Assembly (NCBI GenBank): GCA_015056385.1
Contig: SVGI01000004.1
Span: 1 to 46,098 of the forward strand
Length of the DNA stretch: 46,098 nt
Source of the DNA: Clostridiales bacterium
GTDB taxonomy: Bacteria > Bacillota > Clostridia > HGM11327
Direction of reading: 5' to 3'
Shown: in pieces, positions 9,391 through 19,213 of the stretch
Position numbering within the stretch: position 1 is the stretch's first letter
How the letters are laid out: each line of letters opens with the position of its first letter
Translations under genes and position numbers: made by a program
Notes under the pieces: model-generated
Seen by the model: the letters and a program-made list of their open reading frames with translations, nothing else
Told to the model about the DNA's origin: nothing
Database searches by the model: none

Positions 9391-9990
9391 TCAAATGTAA
9401 TTTATTTTTTTAAGCAGCCTTCTTACCAAGCCCATGGGAAGCCCCACAACGTTGGAATATGAGCCGCGTATTTCCTCAATAAAAAAGTCTGAACAGCCCT
9501 GTATTGCGTATGCGCCTGCCTTGTCGTAAACGTTTTCCTTGGCGATATACTCGTTTATTTCATCCTTGCTTAGCCCCTGCATTGTAACCCTTGTGATAGC
9601 CTTATCACAGCAAAGTGCGGGCTTGCCGTTTTCAAGATAGAGCAGCGCAACCCCCGTTACCACGGTGTGGGTATTACTCTGAAGAGAATTAAGCATATTG
9701 AATGCCTCATCCTTGTCCTTAGGCTTACCCATTATGTTATTCCCAAGTATTACGGAGGTATCTGCGGAGAGTATAATATCGCCCTCCTTAAGCTCTGTAA
9801 TACGTGATGCAGCTATTGCCTTACCTCTTGCGAGAATAAGAGGAAAATCCTCAACAGGCATACCCTGAGTGGTGTTTTCACGTATGTATGCATCCTCGTT
9901 AAATTCGGGGACTGCAATTTTATATGTGAATCCGCATTTTGTTAAAAGCTCACTGCGGCGTGGGGATTTAGATGCAAGTATTATACCCAT
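9391..9990 (-). CDS. maf: Maf family nucleotide pyrophosphatase
   Basis: IILASKSPRRSELL; ILSADTSVILGNNIMGKPKD; DKAGAYAIQG. Confidence 0.95.
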   Translation of the reverse strand: MGIILASKSPRRSELLTKCGFTYKIAVPEFNEDAYIRENTTQGMPVEDFPLILARGKAIAASRITELKEGDIILSADTSVILGNNIMGKPKDKDEAFNMLNSLQSNTHTVVTGVALLYLENGKPALCCDKAITRVTMQGLSKDEINEYIAKENVYDKAGAYAIQGCSDFFIEEIRGSYSNVVGLPMGLVRRLLKKINYI

Positions 9991-9999
9991 TTTCTTCCC

Positions 10000-10266
10000 T
10001 TATTTTGCAGTATAGTAAAGCACGAGTGCGGCAATAGTACCCAATGCGGATCCGAAATTGATCTTAAATGATATGCCGAAGCAAAATTTGAAAATAAATA
10101 AATCTATCCACACAGGGTTTCCTGAGGTCCCGAATTGTATGGAATTTGTAAAAATACCCCAGCCTGTAAGGTTACCCAATATGTTGCCGAGAACGGTTCC
10201 TATCAAAATACCTGCAAACAAAAGAAGCACCAGAAGCCAGACGGATTTTGTTTTGCGTTTTGCCAT
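10000..10266 (-). CDS. DUF4321 family small membrane protein
   Basis: 88-aa two-TM protein immediately upstream of maf, as in other Clostridia. Confidence 0.7.
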   Translation of the reverse strand: MAKRKTKSVWLLVLLLFAGILIGTVLGNILGNLTGWGIFTNSIQFGTSGNPVWIDLFIFKFCFGISFKINFGSALGTIAALVLYYTAK

Positions 10267-10288
10267 GTTTCCCTCCGTAAAAAGAGTG

Positions 10289-11692
10289 TTAAATTGTATA
10301 TTTGTCGTGATGAACAGCCCTCATAAGCTCCTTACGCTGGGTCTCATAACCCTTGCGGCCCAAAAGTGCAAATGTGGCCTTTTTACTTAATTCCACACCG
10401 GGCTGATCGTATGTATTGATGCCGAGAAGCTCACCCATAAAGGCGGTTTCAAATTCGAAGAACGTAAGAAGCTGTGCAACTGTGTTTGCATTTACCTCTG
10501 AAAGAGTAATGCTTCTCGTAAGCTTCCTTGAATCTGTAAGGGCGTACTGTGTGCCCTTTTGTTCACAGGCGGCAATATGGTCAAAACCTACACCTGAAAG
10601 GAATGACATTGCCTCCACCCCTGCATAATCCTCGGGTATATTTACAGAGCGTCCGTAATTTTCAACGTTTATGAACGTAATAACCTTATCGGACGGACCC
10701 TCTGAATAAAGCTGAAGCTGTGAGTGCTGGTCTGTTACACCTACTGCCTTTACAGGTGTTTGTCCGCAGTTAACAGTGTTGCCCTCTTTATCGTATTTCT
10801 TGCCGAGGCTTTCTGCCCAAAGCTGGCAATACCACTCTGCTATGGATGAAAGCTGCTGTGAATAGGGCATAAGCACGGAAATATTTTTTCCGGAATTTAC
10901 TGCAAGATACTGTAATAATGCAAATACAGCGGCAGGATTGCTTTTTATATCCTCGTTAAGGCAAAGCTCCTTCATTTTCTGTGCGCCTGTAAGCATACCC
11001 TTTATGTCTATACCGCAAACGGCGGCAGGGAAAAGGCCTACGGGTGAAAATACTGAAAATCTTCCGCCTGTACCGTTAGGTATTACAAAGCTCTTTATGC
11101 CGTACTCCCTTGCAAGCTCGAAAAGAACGCCCTTATCCTTGCTTGTGGTAAAGAAGAAATGCCTTGTCCAATCCTCAACGCCCTCCTTACAGAGAAGGTC
11201 CTTGAAGTATATAAACTGGGACATTGTTTCCGTTGTGGTTCCTGATTTTGTAATAACGTTAAAGGCGGTACGCTTAATGTCTATTACGTCGCAAAGAGCG
11301 CCTATCAGGGTAGGGTCGATATTATCAAGAACGTAAAAGCGGGGTCCCGGCCTTTTTGAATCGGGAAGCTCATTGTAGAAATTATGGTTTAAGGCCTTTT
11401 GAACGGCTATGGGGCCAAGTGCGCTTCCGCCTATGCCCAATACCACGAAATAGTCAAAATCTGCGGATACCTGCCTTGCGGTTTCCAATACGTCATTTAC
11501 AACGGAGTCCTCAGGTGAAAGAATATCCATCCATTCAACCATATTTTTTTCTGCGTTGTTATGAAGATCCCTTATTGCGTGAAGAGCGGAAGACGCCATA
11601 GGCAATATGTCAAAAAGCTGACTTTCGTCAAATCCACCCTGTGAAGCGGCTGAAAGCATATTATTATAATCGAATTTAAGTATGTTGTTCAT
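10289..11692 (-). CDS. pgi: Glucose-6-phosphate isomerase
   Basis: VVLGIGGSALGPIAVQKAL; NVITKSGTTTET; RFSVFSPVGLFPAAVCGID; start set at MNNILKF (ORF track gives 11701). Confidence 0.95.
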   Translation of the reverse strand: MNNILKFDYNNMLSAASQGGFDESQLFDILPMASSALHAIRDLHNNAEKNMVEWMDILSPEDSVVNDVLETARQVSADFDYFVVLGIGGSALGPIAVQKALNHNFYNELPDSKRPGPRFYVLDNIDPTLIGALCDVIDIKRTAFNVITKSGTTTETMSQFIYFKDLLCKEGVEDWTRHFFFTTSKDKGVLFELAREYGIKSFVIPNGTGGRFSVFSPVGLFPAAVCGIDIKGMLTGAQKMKELCLNEDIKSNPAAVFALLQYLAVNSGKNISVLMPYSQQLSSIAEWYCQLWAESLGKKYDKEGNTVNCGQTPVKAVGVTDQHSQLQLYSEGPSDKVITFINVENYGRSVNIPEDYAGVEAMSFLSGVGFDHIAACEQKGTQYALTDSRKLTRSITLSEVNANTVAQLLTFFEFETAFMGELLGINTYDQPGVELSKKATFALLGRKGYETQRKELMRAVHHDKYTI

Positions 11693-11876
11693 TAAATACA
11701 CCTACCGTTTTATTACGCATTTACCCTGTGTGAATGTACTATAAATCACCCTATATTATATCACAGGGAGCACTTCTCTTCAATAAAAATAATATAGAGA
11801 ATATATGTTTTTTATGAAAAAGGGTTAATCTTAAAAAATTAACATATCATTGAGTTATATATAAGCATATCCTACA

Positions 11877-11906
11877 TTGACAAAATTATGGAATATGTGG
11901 TATAAT
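11877..11906 (+). promoter_or_regulatory. SigA-type promoter for T-box/ileS
   Basis: TTGACA (11877-11882), 18-nt spacer, TATAAT (11901-11906). Confidence 0.8.
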
Positions 11907-11918
11907 CCACCTTAAAGT

Positions 11919-12176
11919 GATGAACGGAAGAGTAACACCCGGTGTTTTACACAGAGAGCGCTTTGTAAGCTGAAAGAAGCGTTAATTGCCGAGTTGTGAA
12001 TATCATCCGGGAGCTGCGCCCTGAAGCCTTTTATTCAGTAAGGGTATGCCGTTTTAGCCGCGTTAAGGTTATAAAAGTGGCGGTGTGTATATGCCGCAAC
12101 GTGGGTGGTACCACGGATAAATTGCTTGTCCGTCCCTCGGTGAGAGTTGTTCTCCTCGGGGGCATTATTTTTATAA
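11919..12176 (+). promoter_or_regulatory. T-box leader riboswitch (predicted tRNA-Ile)
   Basis: Conserved T-box GTGGGTGGTACCACGG at 12101-12116; upstream Stem I-like AGAGAG region and candidate ATC specifier near 12000; downstream G/C-rich terminator-like hairpin with T run; directly upstream of ileS. Confidence 0.88.
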
Positions 12177-12218
12177 AGTACAATACAGCAGTAAGCTGTA
12201 TAAACGGAGGATATATAT

Positions 12219-15200
12219 ATGTCTAAATTCAGGAATCTTTCCAATGAGCCTGTCAAAAGCCGCGAGGCATCCACTGCTCAGTATTGGAATGATATTGACT
12301 TATTGAAAAGATCTGTGGAAACCAGAAGCGCAAGTGAGCCCTTCGTATTCTTTGAGGGACCTCCAACAGCTAACGGCCGTCCGGGTATTCATCACGTTAT
12401 GGCACGTGCTCTTAAGGATGCGGTTTGCAGAAATAAGACCATGAACGGCTATCGTGTAGAAAGAAAAGCAGGCTGGGATACACACGGTCTTCCCGTAGAG
12501 ATAGAGGTTGAAAAGAAGCTTGGGCTTCAGGATAAAAACGATATCGAAAAATACGGTATAGAGGAATTCAATAAAAACTGCCGTGCAAGCGTTTTCGAGT
12601 ATGAAAGCCTTTGGAGAGAGATGACAAAGCGTATGGCTTACCTCATCGACCTTGACAATCCTTATATCACCCTTGATAACGATTATATTGAAACCGAATG
12701 GTGGATATTAGACCAGATGAACAAGGCCGGTCTTTTGTACGAGGGTCATAAGATTCTGCCCTTCTGCACAAGATGCGGAACGGGCCTTGCTTCTCACGAG
12801 GTTGCTCAGGGCTACAAGGAAATAAAGGTAACCACAGTTACAGTTAAGTTCAAGAGAAAGGACGTAGATGAATACTTCCTTGTATGGACAACAACTCCCT
12901 GGACTCTTGCCTCCAACGTAGCTCTTACAGTAAACGCAGAGCACGACTACGTTAAGGTTGAAAAGGACGGAGTTATTTACTACGTTGGCGCACAGCAGGC
13001 AGCAAAGGTATTGGGCGAGGGATATACTGTTCTCGAAACGATGAAGGGTAGCGCTCTTGAATATATCGAGTACGAGCAGCTTATGCCCTTCCTCACACCT
13101 GATAAAAAGGCGTTCTACGTAACTACTGCAGATTACGTTACTACTGAAGACGGTACAGGTATAGTTCATACAGCACCTGCCTTCGGTGAGGACGACTATA
13201 ATACCTGCAAGCGCTACGGACTTCCCGTATTGAATCCCGTTGCTGAGGACGGTAAGTATTTCGAAACTCCCTGGGCAGGAAAATTCGTTATGGATGCAGA
13301 CCCCGACGTTATTGAATGGCTTATAGAAAACGGTAAGCTCTTCAAGAAGGAAAAGATGGTCCATAACTATCCTCACTGCTGGCGCTGCAAAACACCCTTG
13401 CTTTATTATGCAAAGCCCAGCTGGTATATTGAGATGACAAAGCTCAAGGACCTTCTCATTAAAAACAACAACACAGTTGAATGGTATCCCCCCTTCGTAG
13501 GTGAGGGAAGATTCGGCAACTGGCTTGAAAATCTTAACGACTGGGCAATTTCAAGAAGCCGTTATTGGGGTACTCCCCTTAACGTATGGCGCTGCGAGTG
13601 CGGTGCTATTGAAACAGTAGGCTCACGCAAGGAGCTTGCAGAGCGCGCTATTGAGGATATTGATGAAAGCATTGACCTCCACCGCCCCTACGTAGACGGT
13701 GTACACATCAAATGCCCCAAGTGCGGTAAGACAATGACAAGAGTTAAGGACGTTATCGACTGCTGGTTCGACAGCGGCTCAATGCCCTTCGCGCAGAGGC
13801 ACTATCCCTTCGAGCATAAGGATGATTTTGATAAATACTTCCCTGCAGACTTTATTTGTGAGGGTATAGACCAGACAAGAGGCTGGTTCTACTCACTCCT
13901 TGCTATATCAACCTTTGTAAAGGGCGTATCTCCTTATAAGAGAGTATTGGTAAACGACCTTATACTTGATAAAGACGGCCAGAAGATGTCTAAGTCCCGT
14001 GGTAACACCGTAGATCCCTTTGCGCTCTTTGATGAGTACGGCGCAGATGCCTTAAGATGGTATCTCTACTACGTTTCCCCCGCATGGAGCCCCACTAAGT
14101 TTGACGAATCCGGCCTCCGCGAGATAATGAACAGATTCTTCATTACGCTTAAGAATATCTATTCATTCTTCGTTATGTATGCCAATACAGATGATCTTGA
14201 TCCCCGTGAGTTCTATATTGAGCCTAAGGATCGTCCTGAAATAGACCGCTGGATGCTTTCAAGGCTTAATTCAGTAGTAAAATACGTAAACGAGTGCTTT
14301 GATTGCTACGATATTACAAAGGCAGCACGTAAGATTCAGGACTTCCTTAACGACGACGTTTCCAACTGGTATATCCGCCGCTGCAGAAGACGCTTTTGGG
14401 CAAGTGAGATAGACGACGATAAGCGCGCGGTATATAACACATGCTATGAGGTGCTTCATACCGTTGCAAGGCTTATTGCTCCTATGACTCCCTATATTGC
14501 AGAGGAATTGTACCGTGAGCTTACAAACGAGGAATCTGTACACCTTGCAGAATACCCCAAGTGCAACGACGCTCTTATTGATATGGCTCTTGAGGAGAAG
14601 ATGAATATCGTTATGACAGTTGCTACGCTTGGCCGTTCACTCCGTGAAAAGGTACGTATTAAGGTGCGTCAGCCCTTAAGCGAGGTTATGCTTGACGGAC
14701 GTTACAGTCAAACAGTAGGCGGTCTTACAGACCTTATTATGGAGGAGCTTAACGTAAAGAAGGTAACCTTCGTAGAGGATATGTCCGATTACGTTATTTA
14801 TACATTGAAGCCCAACTTCAGAGCAGTTGGCGGTAAGGTAGGTAAGCTTATGGGTGAATTTACACAGTGCCTTAAGAATGCCAACGCTCCTGAAATCGTA
14901 AAGACTCTTGAGGCAGGTAACACAGTTAAGTTCACTCTTTCCGGCAACGAGTTTGAGTTTAATGCAGATGAAATTACCGTAACCTATTCTGTACGTGAGG
15001 GCTTTGATATGATAAGCGGCAACGACGTTCTTGTTGTTCTTGAAACAACTCTTACAGAAGAGCTTATTGAAGAGGGCTACCTCCGCGAGCTTCTTTCAAA
15101 GGTCCAGAACCTCAGAAAGACAAGCGGCTTCGACGTTGCGGATAACATCAGGCTCTATGTTTCAGGTGATGAGGTTATTACAGGTGTTGTAAATAAATAC

Positions 15201-15317
15201 AGCGAGTATATCAAAACAGAGGTTCTCGCACAGGAGATAATCCTCAGTGATGAGGTTGTAACGGCTGTTGAGGATCTTAACTCACACGAAACAAAGATCG
15301 GTGTTGTTAAGCTTTGA
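12219..15317 (+). CDS. ileS: Isoleucyl-tRNA synthetase
   Basis: Class I aaRS motifs (PPTANGRPGIHH; KMSKSRGN), zinc-ligand cysteines, 1032 aa. Confidence 0.97.
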   Translation: MSKFRNLSNEPVKSREASTAQYWNDIDLLKRSVETRSASEPFVFFEGPPTANGRPGIHHVMARALKDAVCRNKTMNGYRVERKAGWDTHGLPVEIEVEKKLGLQDKNDIEKYGIEEFNKNCRASVFEYESLWREMTKRMAYLIDLDNPYITLDNDYIETEWWILDQMNKAGLLYEGHKILPFCTRCGTGLASHEVAQGYKEIKVTTVTVKFKRKDVDEYFLVWTTTPWTLASNVALTVNAEHDYVKVEKDGVIYYVGAQQAAKVLGEGYTVLETMKGSALEYIEYEQLMPFLTPDKKAFYVTTADYVTTEDGTGIVHTAPAFGEDDYNTCKRYGLPVLNPVAEDGKYFETPWAGKFVMDADPDVIEWLIENGKLFKKEKMVHNYPHCWRCKTPLLYYAKPSWYIEMTKLKDLLIKNNNTVEWYPPFVGEGRFGNWLENLNDWAISRSRYWGTPLNVWRCECGAIETVGSRKELAERAIEDIDESIDLHRPYVDGVHIKCPKCGKTMTRVKDVIDCWFDSGSMPFAQRHYPFEHKDDFDKYFPADFICEGIDQTRGWFYSLLAISTFVKGVSPYKRVLVNDLILDKDGQKMSKSRGNTVDPFALFDEYGADALRWYLYYVSPAWSPTKFDESGLREIMNRFFITLKNIYSFFVMYANTDDLDPREFYIEPKDRPEIDRWMLSRLNSVVKYVNECFDCYDITKAARKIQDFLNDDVSNWYIRRCRRRFWASEIDDDKRAVYNTCYEVLHTVARLIAPMTPYIAEELYRELTNEESVHLAEYPKCNDALIDMALEEKMNIVMTVATLGRSLREKVRIKVRQPLSEVMLDGRYSQTVGGLTDLIMEELNVKKVTFVEDMSDYVIYTLKPNFRAVGGKVGKLMGEFTQCLKNANAPEIVKTLEAGNTVKFTLSGNEFEFNADEITVTYSVREGFDMISGNDVLVVLETTLTEELIEEGYLRELLSKVQNLRKTSGFDVADNIRLYVSGDEVITGVVNKYSEYIKTEVLAQEIILSDEVVTAVEDLNSHETKIGVVKL

Positions 15318-15336
15318 TAAACAAATAAAATAATTA

Positions 15337-15365
15337 AACGGGTGGTATTATCCACCCGTTTTTTT
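15337..15365 (+). terminator. Terminator after ileS
   Basis: AACGGGTGG-tatta-CCACCCGTT followed by TTTTT. Confidence 0.85.
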
Positions 15366-15370
15366 GCACA

Positions 15371-15403
15371 AAAAAATCCGTTCCCACAAAAGGAACGGAT
15401 TTT
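15371..15403 (-). terminator. Terminator after gdhA (minus strand)
   Basis: AAAATCCGTTCC-tttt/gtg-GGAACGGATTTTTT on the minus strand. Confidence 0.8.
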
Positions 15404-15426
15404 GTATTATATAGTATTGACCTAAA

Positions 15427-16776
15427 TCAAACTACACCAAGCTGCATCATAGCCTCTGCTACCTTGCTGAAGCCTGCGATGTTAGCGCCGGAAACAAGGT
15501 CATCCTCGTGAGAGTACTTACATGCGTATTCGGATGCGTGGAGGTAAATGTTCTTCATGATCTCGTGAAGCTTGTGATCAACCTCGTCGAATGTCCATGA
15601 AATACGCTGACTATTCTGGCTCATTTCAAGGGCTGACGTAGCAACACCGCCTGCGTTTGCTGCCTTTGCAGGTCCGAAGAGAATGCCTGCATCCATAAGG
15701 GCGTGTGTAGCGTCTAACGTTGTGGGCATGTTTGCACCCTCTGCAACGAGCATACATCCGTTTTTGATAAGCTCTTTAGCTGATGCAAGGGGAAGCTCGT
15801 TCTGTGTAGCGCAGGGGAGAGCTATATCACAGGGTACCTCCCATATTCTAACACAGCTGTCAACGTACGTTGCATCGGGAACGTATTTGAGGTAATCTGA
15901 AATTCTGCCGCGCTCTACCTCCTTTATCTGCTTTACGATATCAAGCTTAATGCCGTTTTTATCGTAAATATAGCCGGAGGAGTCGCTCATTGCAATAACA
16001 GTTGCGCCCATAGATGCTACCTTTTCGTGAGCGTATATTGCAACGTTACCGGAGCCGGAGATAACAACCTTCTTGCCTTCAAAGCCGTTTTTCTTTGATG
16101 CAAGCATTTCGTTTGCGAAATAGATAAGGCCGTAGCCTGTGGCCTCTCTTCTTGCAAGAGAGCCGCCGTATGCAATGCCCTTGCCTGTAAGAACGCCTGT
16201 GTAGGAGCCTGTGATACGCTTGTACTGGCCGTAGAGGTAGCCGATTTCACGTCCGCCAACACCAATGTCGCCTGCGGGAACGTCAACGTCATCACCTACG
16301 TATTTGTAAAGCTCTGTCATAAAGCTCTGGCAGAAGCTCATAATTTCAGTATCGCTTTTGCCCTTGGGGTCGAAGTTGCTGCCGCCCTTACCGCCGCCGA
16401 TGGGAAGACCTGTAAGAGAGTTTTTAAGCACCTGCTCAAAGCCGAGGAATTTGATAATACTGAAGTTTACAGACGGGTGGAATCTCAAGCCGCCCTTGTA
16501 GGGTCCTATGGAGTTGTTAAATTGAACGCGGTATCCGCGGTTAACCCTTACCATACCCTTATCGTCTATCCACGGAACTCTGAACATGATCATTCTGTCC
16601 GGCTCAACATAACGCTCCAAAAGCGCGTATTTTTTGAATTCGGGATGCTGTGCGATATAGGGAATAAGTGAGGTAAGAGCCTCTGTTGCAGCCTGTATAA
16701 ATTCCGGCTGTTCAGAGCTTTTTCTTCCTAAGTAATTTAATACCTCTTCAACGTATTGTGAAGCATCTGTGTACAT
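15427..16776 (-). CDS. gdhA: NADP-specific glutamate dehydrogenase
   Basis: RVQFNNSIGPYKGGLRFHPSVN; GGGKGGSNFDPKGKSD; DVPAGDIGVGGREIGYL; 449 aa. Confidence 0.96.
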   Translation of the reverse strand: MYTDASQYVEEVLNYLGRKSSEQPEFIQAATEALTSLIPYIAQHPEFKKYALLERYVEPDRMIMFRVPWIDDKGMVRVNRGYRVQFNNSIGPYKGGLRFHPSVNFSIIKFLGFEQVLKNSLTGLPIGGGKGGSNFDPKGKSDTEIMSFCQSFMTELYKYVGDDVDVPAGDIGVGGREIGYLYGQYKRITGSYTGVLTGKGIAYGGSLARREATGYGLIYFANEMLASKKNGFEGKKVVISGSGNVAIYAHEKVASMGATVIAMSDSSGYIYDKNGIKLDIVKQIKEVERGRISDYLKYVPDATYVDSCVRIWEVPCDIALPCATQNELPLASAKELIKNGCMLVAEGANMPTTLDATHALMDAGILFGPAKAANAGGVATSALEMSQNSQRISWTFDEVDHKLHEIMKNIYLHASEYACKYSHEDDLVSGANIAGFSKVAEAMMQLGVV

Positions 16777-16883
16777 TGCTGATTTCTCCTTTACAATAGA
16801 CTGTTATATGGAAATGATTCATACAAAGAATATATTCCAACAGTAACAAAAAAACATTGGAAGGATTATAACATAATGGAAAC

Positions 16884-16992
16884 AAAAAATGCAAGTGGAA
16901 GATATAAAAATTGCATTTTTAACGAAAAAAAATAAGTATAATTGATGTTATACTTGCATTTTTGCTAAAAAATGCAAGTGATAATGCAAAAA
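16884..16992. repeat. Cluster of ACTTGCATTTTT / AAAAATGCAAGT motifs upstream of gdhA
   Basis: AAAAAATGCAAGTG 16884-16897, TTGCATTTTT 16911-16920, perfect hairpin ACTTGCATTTTT-gcta-AAAAATGCAAGT 16952-16979, AATGCAAAAAA from 16983. Confidence 0.7.
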
Positions 16993-17015
16993 ACAGTCAA
17001 ATCAGGGTGGAAAGC

Positions 17016-17918
17016 TTATACAGAGGGGAGTGTGAATACCGAAAGTACGAATAAATATATCGCAATTACGGCAACAGCGCTTATAAACAGGGAAAAAACC
17101 GTAAGATAACGCAAAAGATTTATTTGCCTTACAGAAAGTGAAGTATCGCCCTTGTGATCCCATGCATATACCATTCTGCGGAGGTTATCACTGCAGCGCA
17201 GACATATTTTCTTTTCCTTTGATTTATCTGCCTTTATGCCCATTACCCACTTAAACGCAAGTATAATGATGTTAAGCATAAGATATGCAGGATAAGAAAG
17301 TATAGCCGTAAGCCTGCCCGCGAATACAAGGTATCCGTGGGTAAGTATGCGTCTGTCGTTTACGTAAATACCTCTTAGGGCAAGTATAAGGTAAACGGCA
17401 AGAAGAGAAAAAACATATTTTTCAGGGCAAAGCATACCTATAATAACAGGGGTAATTATAAATTCTCCGCATATTTTTACCACAGCACCGCTTATTACGC
17501 TGTAATAGTTTGAGGGTACAATTTTATCTGTGTTGGGAATAAGCAGCTCGTCAATACAGCGTATAATATATCCGTCTGAATTGTGAATAATGCCCTTGCG
17601 TATTTTTTTGAGTGCGCCCATAAGCTGGCCTGCCTTTGAAAAAAAGCAGCCGCAGATTATGAAAAACACCCTGTACACGATTTTGTATTGAGATTTAACA
17701 ACATAAATGGACAATATCTCGCACATTAAAAAAGCCGCAATACATACAAATAACGTAATAAACGCGCCCTTATACACCAACGAGGAGTAAGTGGATTTTT
17801 TTTCGAATCTTAATGATGCCTTTACCGCAATATCCCTGGGTAAAGCAAAAAACGGCTTAAGCAAAAAGCCGAATATAAGGTTTAAGGTAAAGCCTACCAG
17901 TATGTAAAATGAACTCAT
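17016..17918 (-). CDS. Membrane protein, possibly a divergent CbiB/CobD/AmpE-like protein
   Basis: Multi-TM; start overlaps the HK stop (ATGA); architecture resembles CbiB N-terminus (LNLIFG...LP.DIAVKASLRFEKK) and the segment before the C-terminal TMs. Confidence 0.5.
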   Translation of the reverse strand: MSSFYILVGFTLNLIFGFLLKPFFALPRDIAVKASLRFEKKSTYSSLVYKGAFITLFVCIAAFLMCEILSIYVVKSQYKIVYRVFFIICGCFFSKAGQLMGALKKIRKGIIHNSDGYIIRCIDELLIPNTDKIVPSNYYSVISGAVVKICGEFIITPVIIGMLCPEKYVFSLLAVYLILALRGIYVNDRRILTHGYLVFAGRLTAILSYPAYLMLNIIILAFKWVMGIKADKSKEKKICLRCSDNLRRMVYAWDHKGDTSLSVRQINLLRYLTVFSLFISAVAVIAIYLFVLSVFTLPSV

Positions 17919-19201
17919 TTATTATCCTCGCCTAAAGTGAAAATAATCGAAAGACCGCCTCTTTCATTATTTTTTGCCGAAATTACTCCGTTGTGTGCCT
18001 CTACTATACTCTTGCATATTGCAAGTCCAAGACCTGCAACATGTCGGCTGCTGTCAGAGGTATAAAAGGGGTCAAAAAGCTTTTGGAGCTTTTCCTCACT
18101 TACACCGCCCCCGTTATCTGAAACCTCAAACACACCGTTGTTACAGAGAATCTGAATGCTTGTGTGCTGTGATGAGGAATGCCTTATGCTGTTGTTTATT
18201 ATGTTTGAAAAAACACGCTTTATCTGTGCGTTATCTATGCGGAGAATACAGTCGTTCCCTATAAAGTCCACGGAAAACTCCGCGTTTTTAAGAATCGGGT
18301 CCTCTGAAAACTCGGATTCTATTTCACGGCAAAGCTCAAATGCGGATATTTTAGTGAATATCATGGTATGCTCTCTGTTATACGAAAGGTACATATCAAC
18401 GTCGTCTATAAGGGACTGTATATGATGCGCACGTGAATAAATAATCTGTATGTATTTTCGCTTTACATCGTCGGGAAGGTCCTTCTTTTCCAGACGCTCC
18501 GCATATCCCATAACAGAGGTAAGAGGTGTTTTTATATCATGTGATATAGAGGCAATTACCTTCTTTTTTTCTTCATCCTTGGCCTTCAGCCTTGCGGTAA
18601 GCTCTGCAAATCTCTGGGAAATCCAGCCTATTTCATCGTTCCTGTTCACACCGCTGGGGATTACACCCTTTTCGTAAAGCTCCATATCCGTTTTAAGCCT
18701 TAGAAGCGGCTTTACCAGCCTTGTGTATATGTACACTATAACAAAAAGATAGATTACGGATATAACGATAGCCTCTGTAATAATGAGATTTTTTATGGGT
18801 GTAAAGCTTATGATGCTTTCTATATCGAAGGTTCCCATGGCAACGGTAACAGAAACCGAATAAACCCCGTCTGCAGCCTGTACGGGGAACGAACGGGAAA
18901 TAGGGTAAAAAACGTTCTCGGGAAGCTTGTCGTGCATAAGCACGTCCTGCCCGAGGCTGTTGGTTACTGTTACGCGTATATTATTCTCATCGGCGTATTG
19001 CTTAAGGCTTTCTTTTATATCCCCGCTATTGCAAAGGGGAAGTATTTCATTATTTATTGAATCACGAAGCTCAAGCTGCGTCTGCTCTACGGATTCTCTT
19101 ATATCCTTTGGTAAAAAGGCGGATATGTATATAAGCAAAACCGCTATATTCAAAAGAGATATAAGCAATACTGCCAGAGGTAATTTGTGTCTTAACTGCA
19201 T
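17915..19201 (-). CDS. Two-component sensor histidine kinase
   Basis: 2 TM, HAMP-like region, H-box SISHDIKTPLTSVMGYAERL, N-box FSNIINNSIRHS, G-box DNGGGV, GLGLAICKSIV. Confidence 0.95.
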   Translation of the reverse strand: MQLRHKLPLAVLLISLLNIAVLLIYISAFLPKDIRESVEQTQLELRDSINNEILPLCNSGDIKESLKQYADENNIRVTVTNSLGQDVLMHDKLPENVFYPISRSFPVQAADGVYSVSVTVAMGTFDIESIISFTPIKNLIITEAIVISVIYLFVIVYIYTRLVKPLLRLKTDMELYEKGVIPSGVNRNDEIGWISQRFAELTARLKAKDEEKKKVIASISHDIKTPLTSVMGYAERLEKKDLPDDVKRKYIQIIYSRAHHIQSLIDDVDMYLSYNREHTMIFTKISAFELCREIESEFSEDPILKNAEFSVDFIGNDCILRIDNAQIKRVFSNIINNSIRHSSSQHTSIQILCNNGVFEVSDNGGGVSEEKLQKLFDPFYTSDSSRHVAGLGLAICKSIVEAHNGVISAKNNERGGLSIIFTLGEDNK

Positions 19202-19213
19202 AGTAAAAAGTTT

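Noticed and set aside
12708-13376. 222-aa minus-strand ORF inside ileS
   Set aside because: Antisense shadow ORF; no RBS or domain, ileS is certain.
16952-16979. Intrinsic terminator for the upstream TCS operon
   Set aside because: Strong hairpin but no T run follows on the minus strand and the stem is A/T-rich; treated as possible regulatory repeat, though a terminator role is not excluded.
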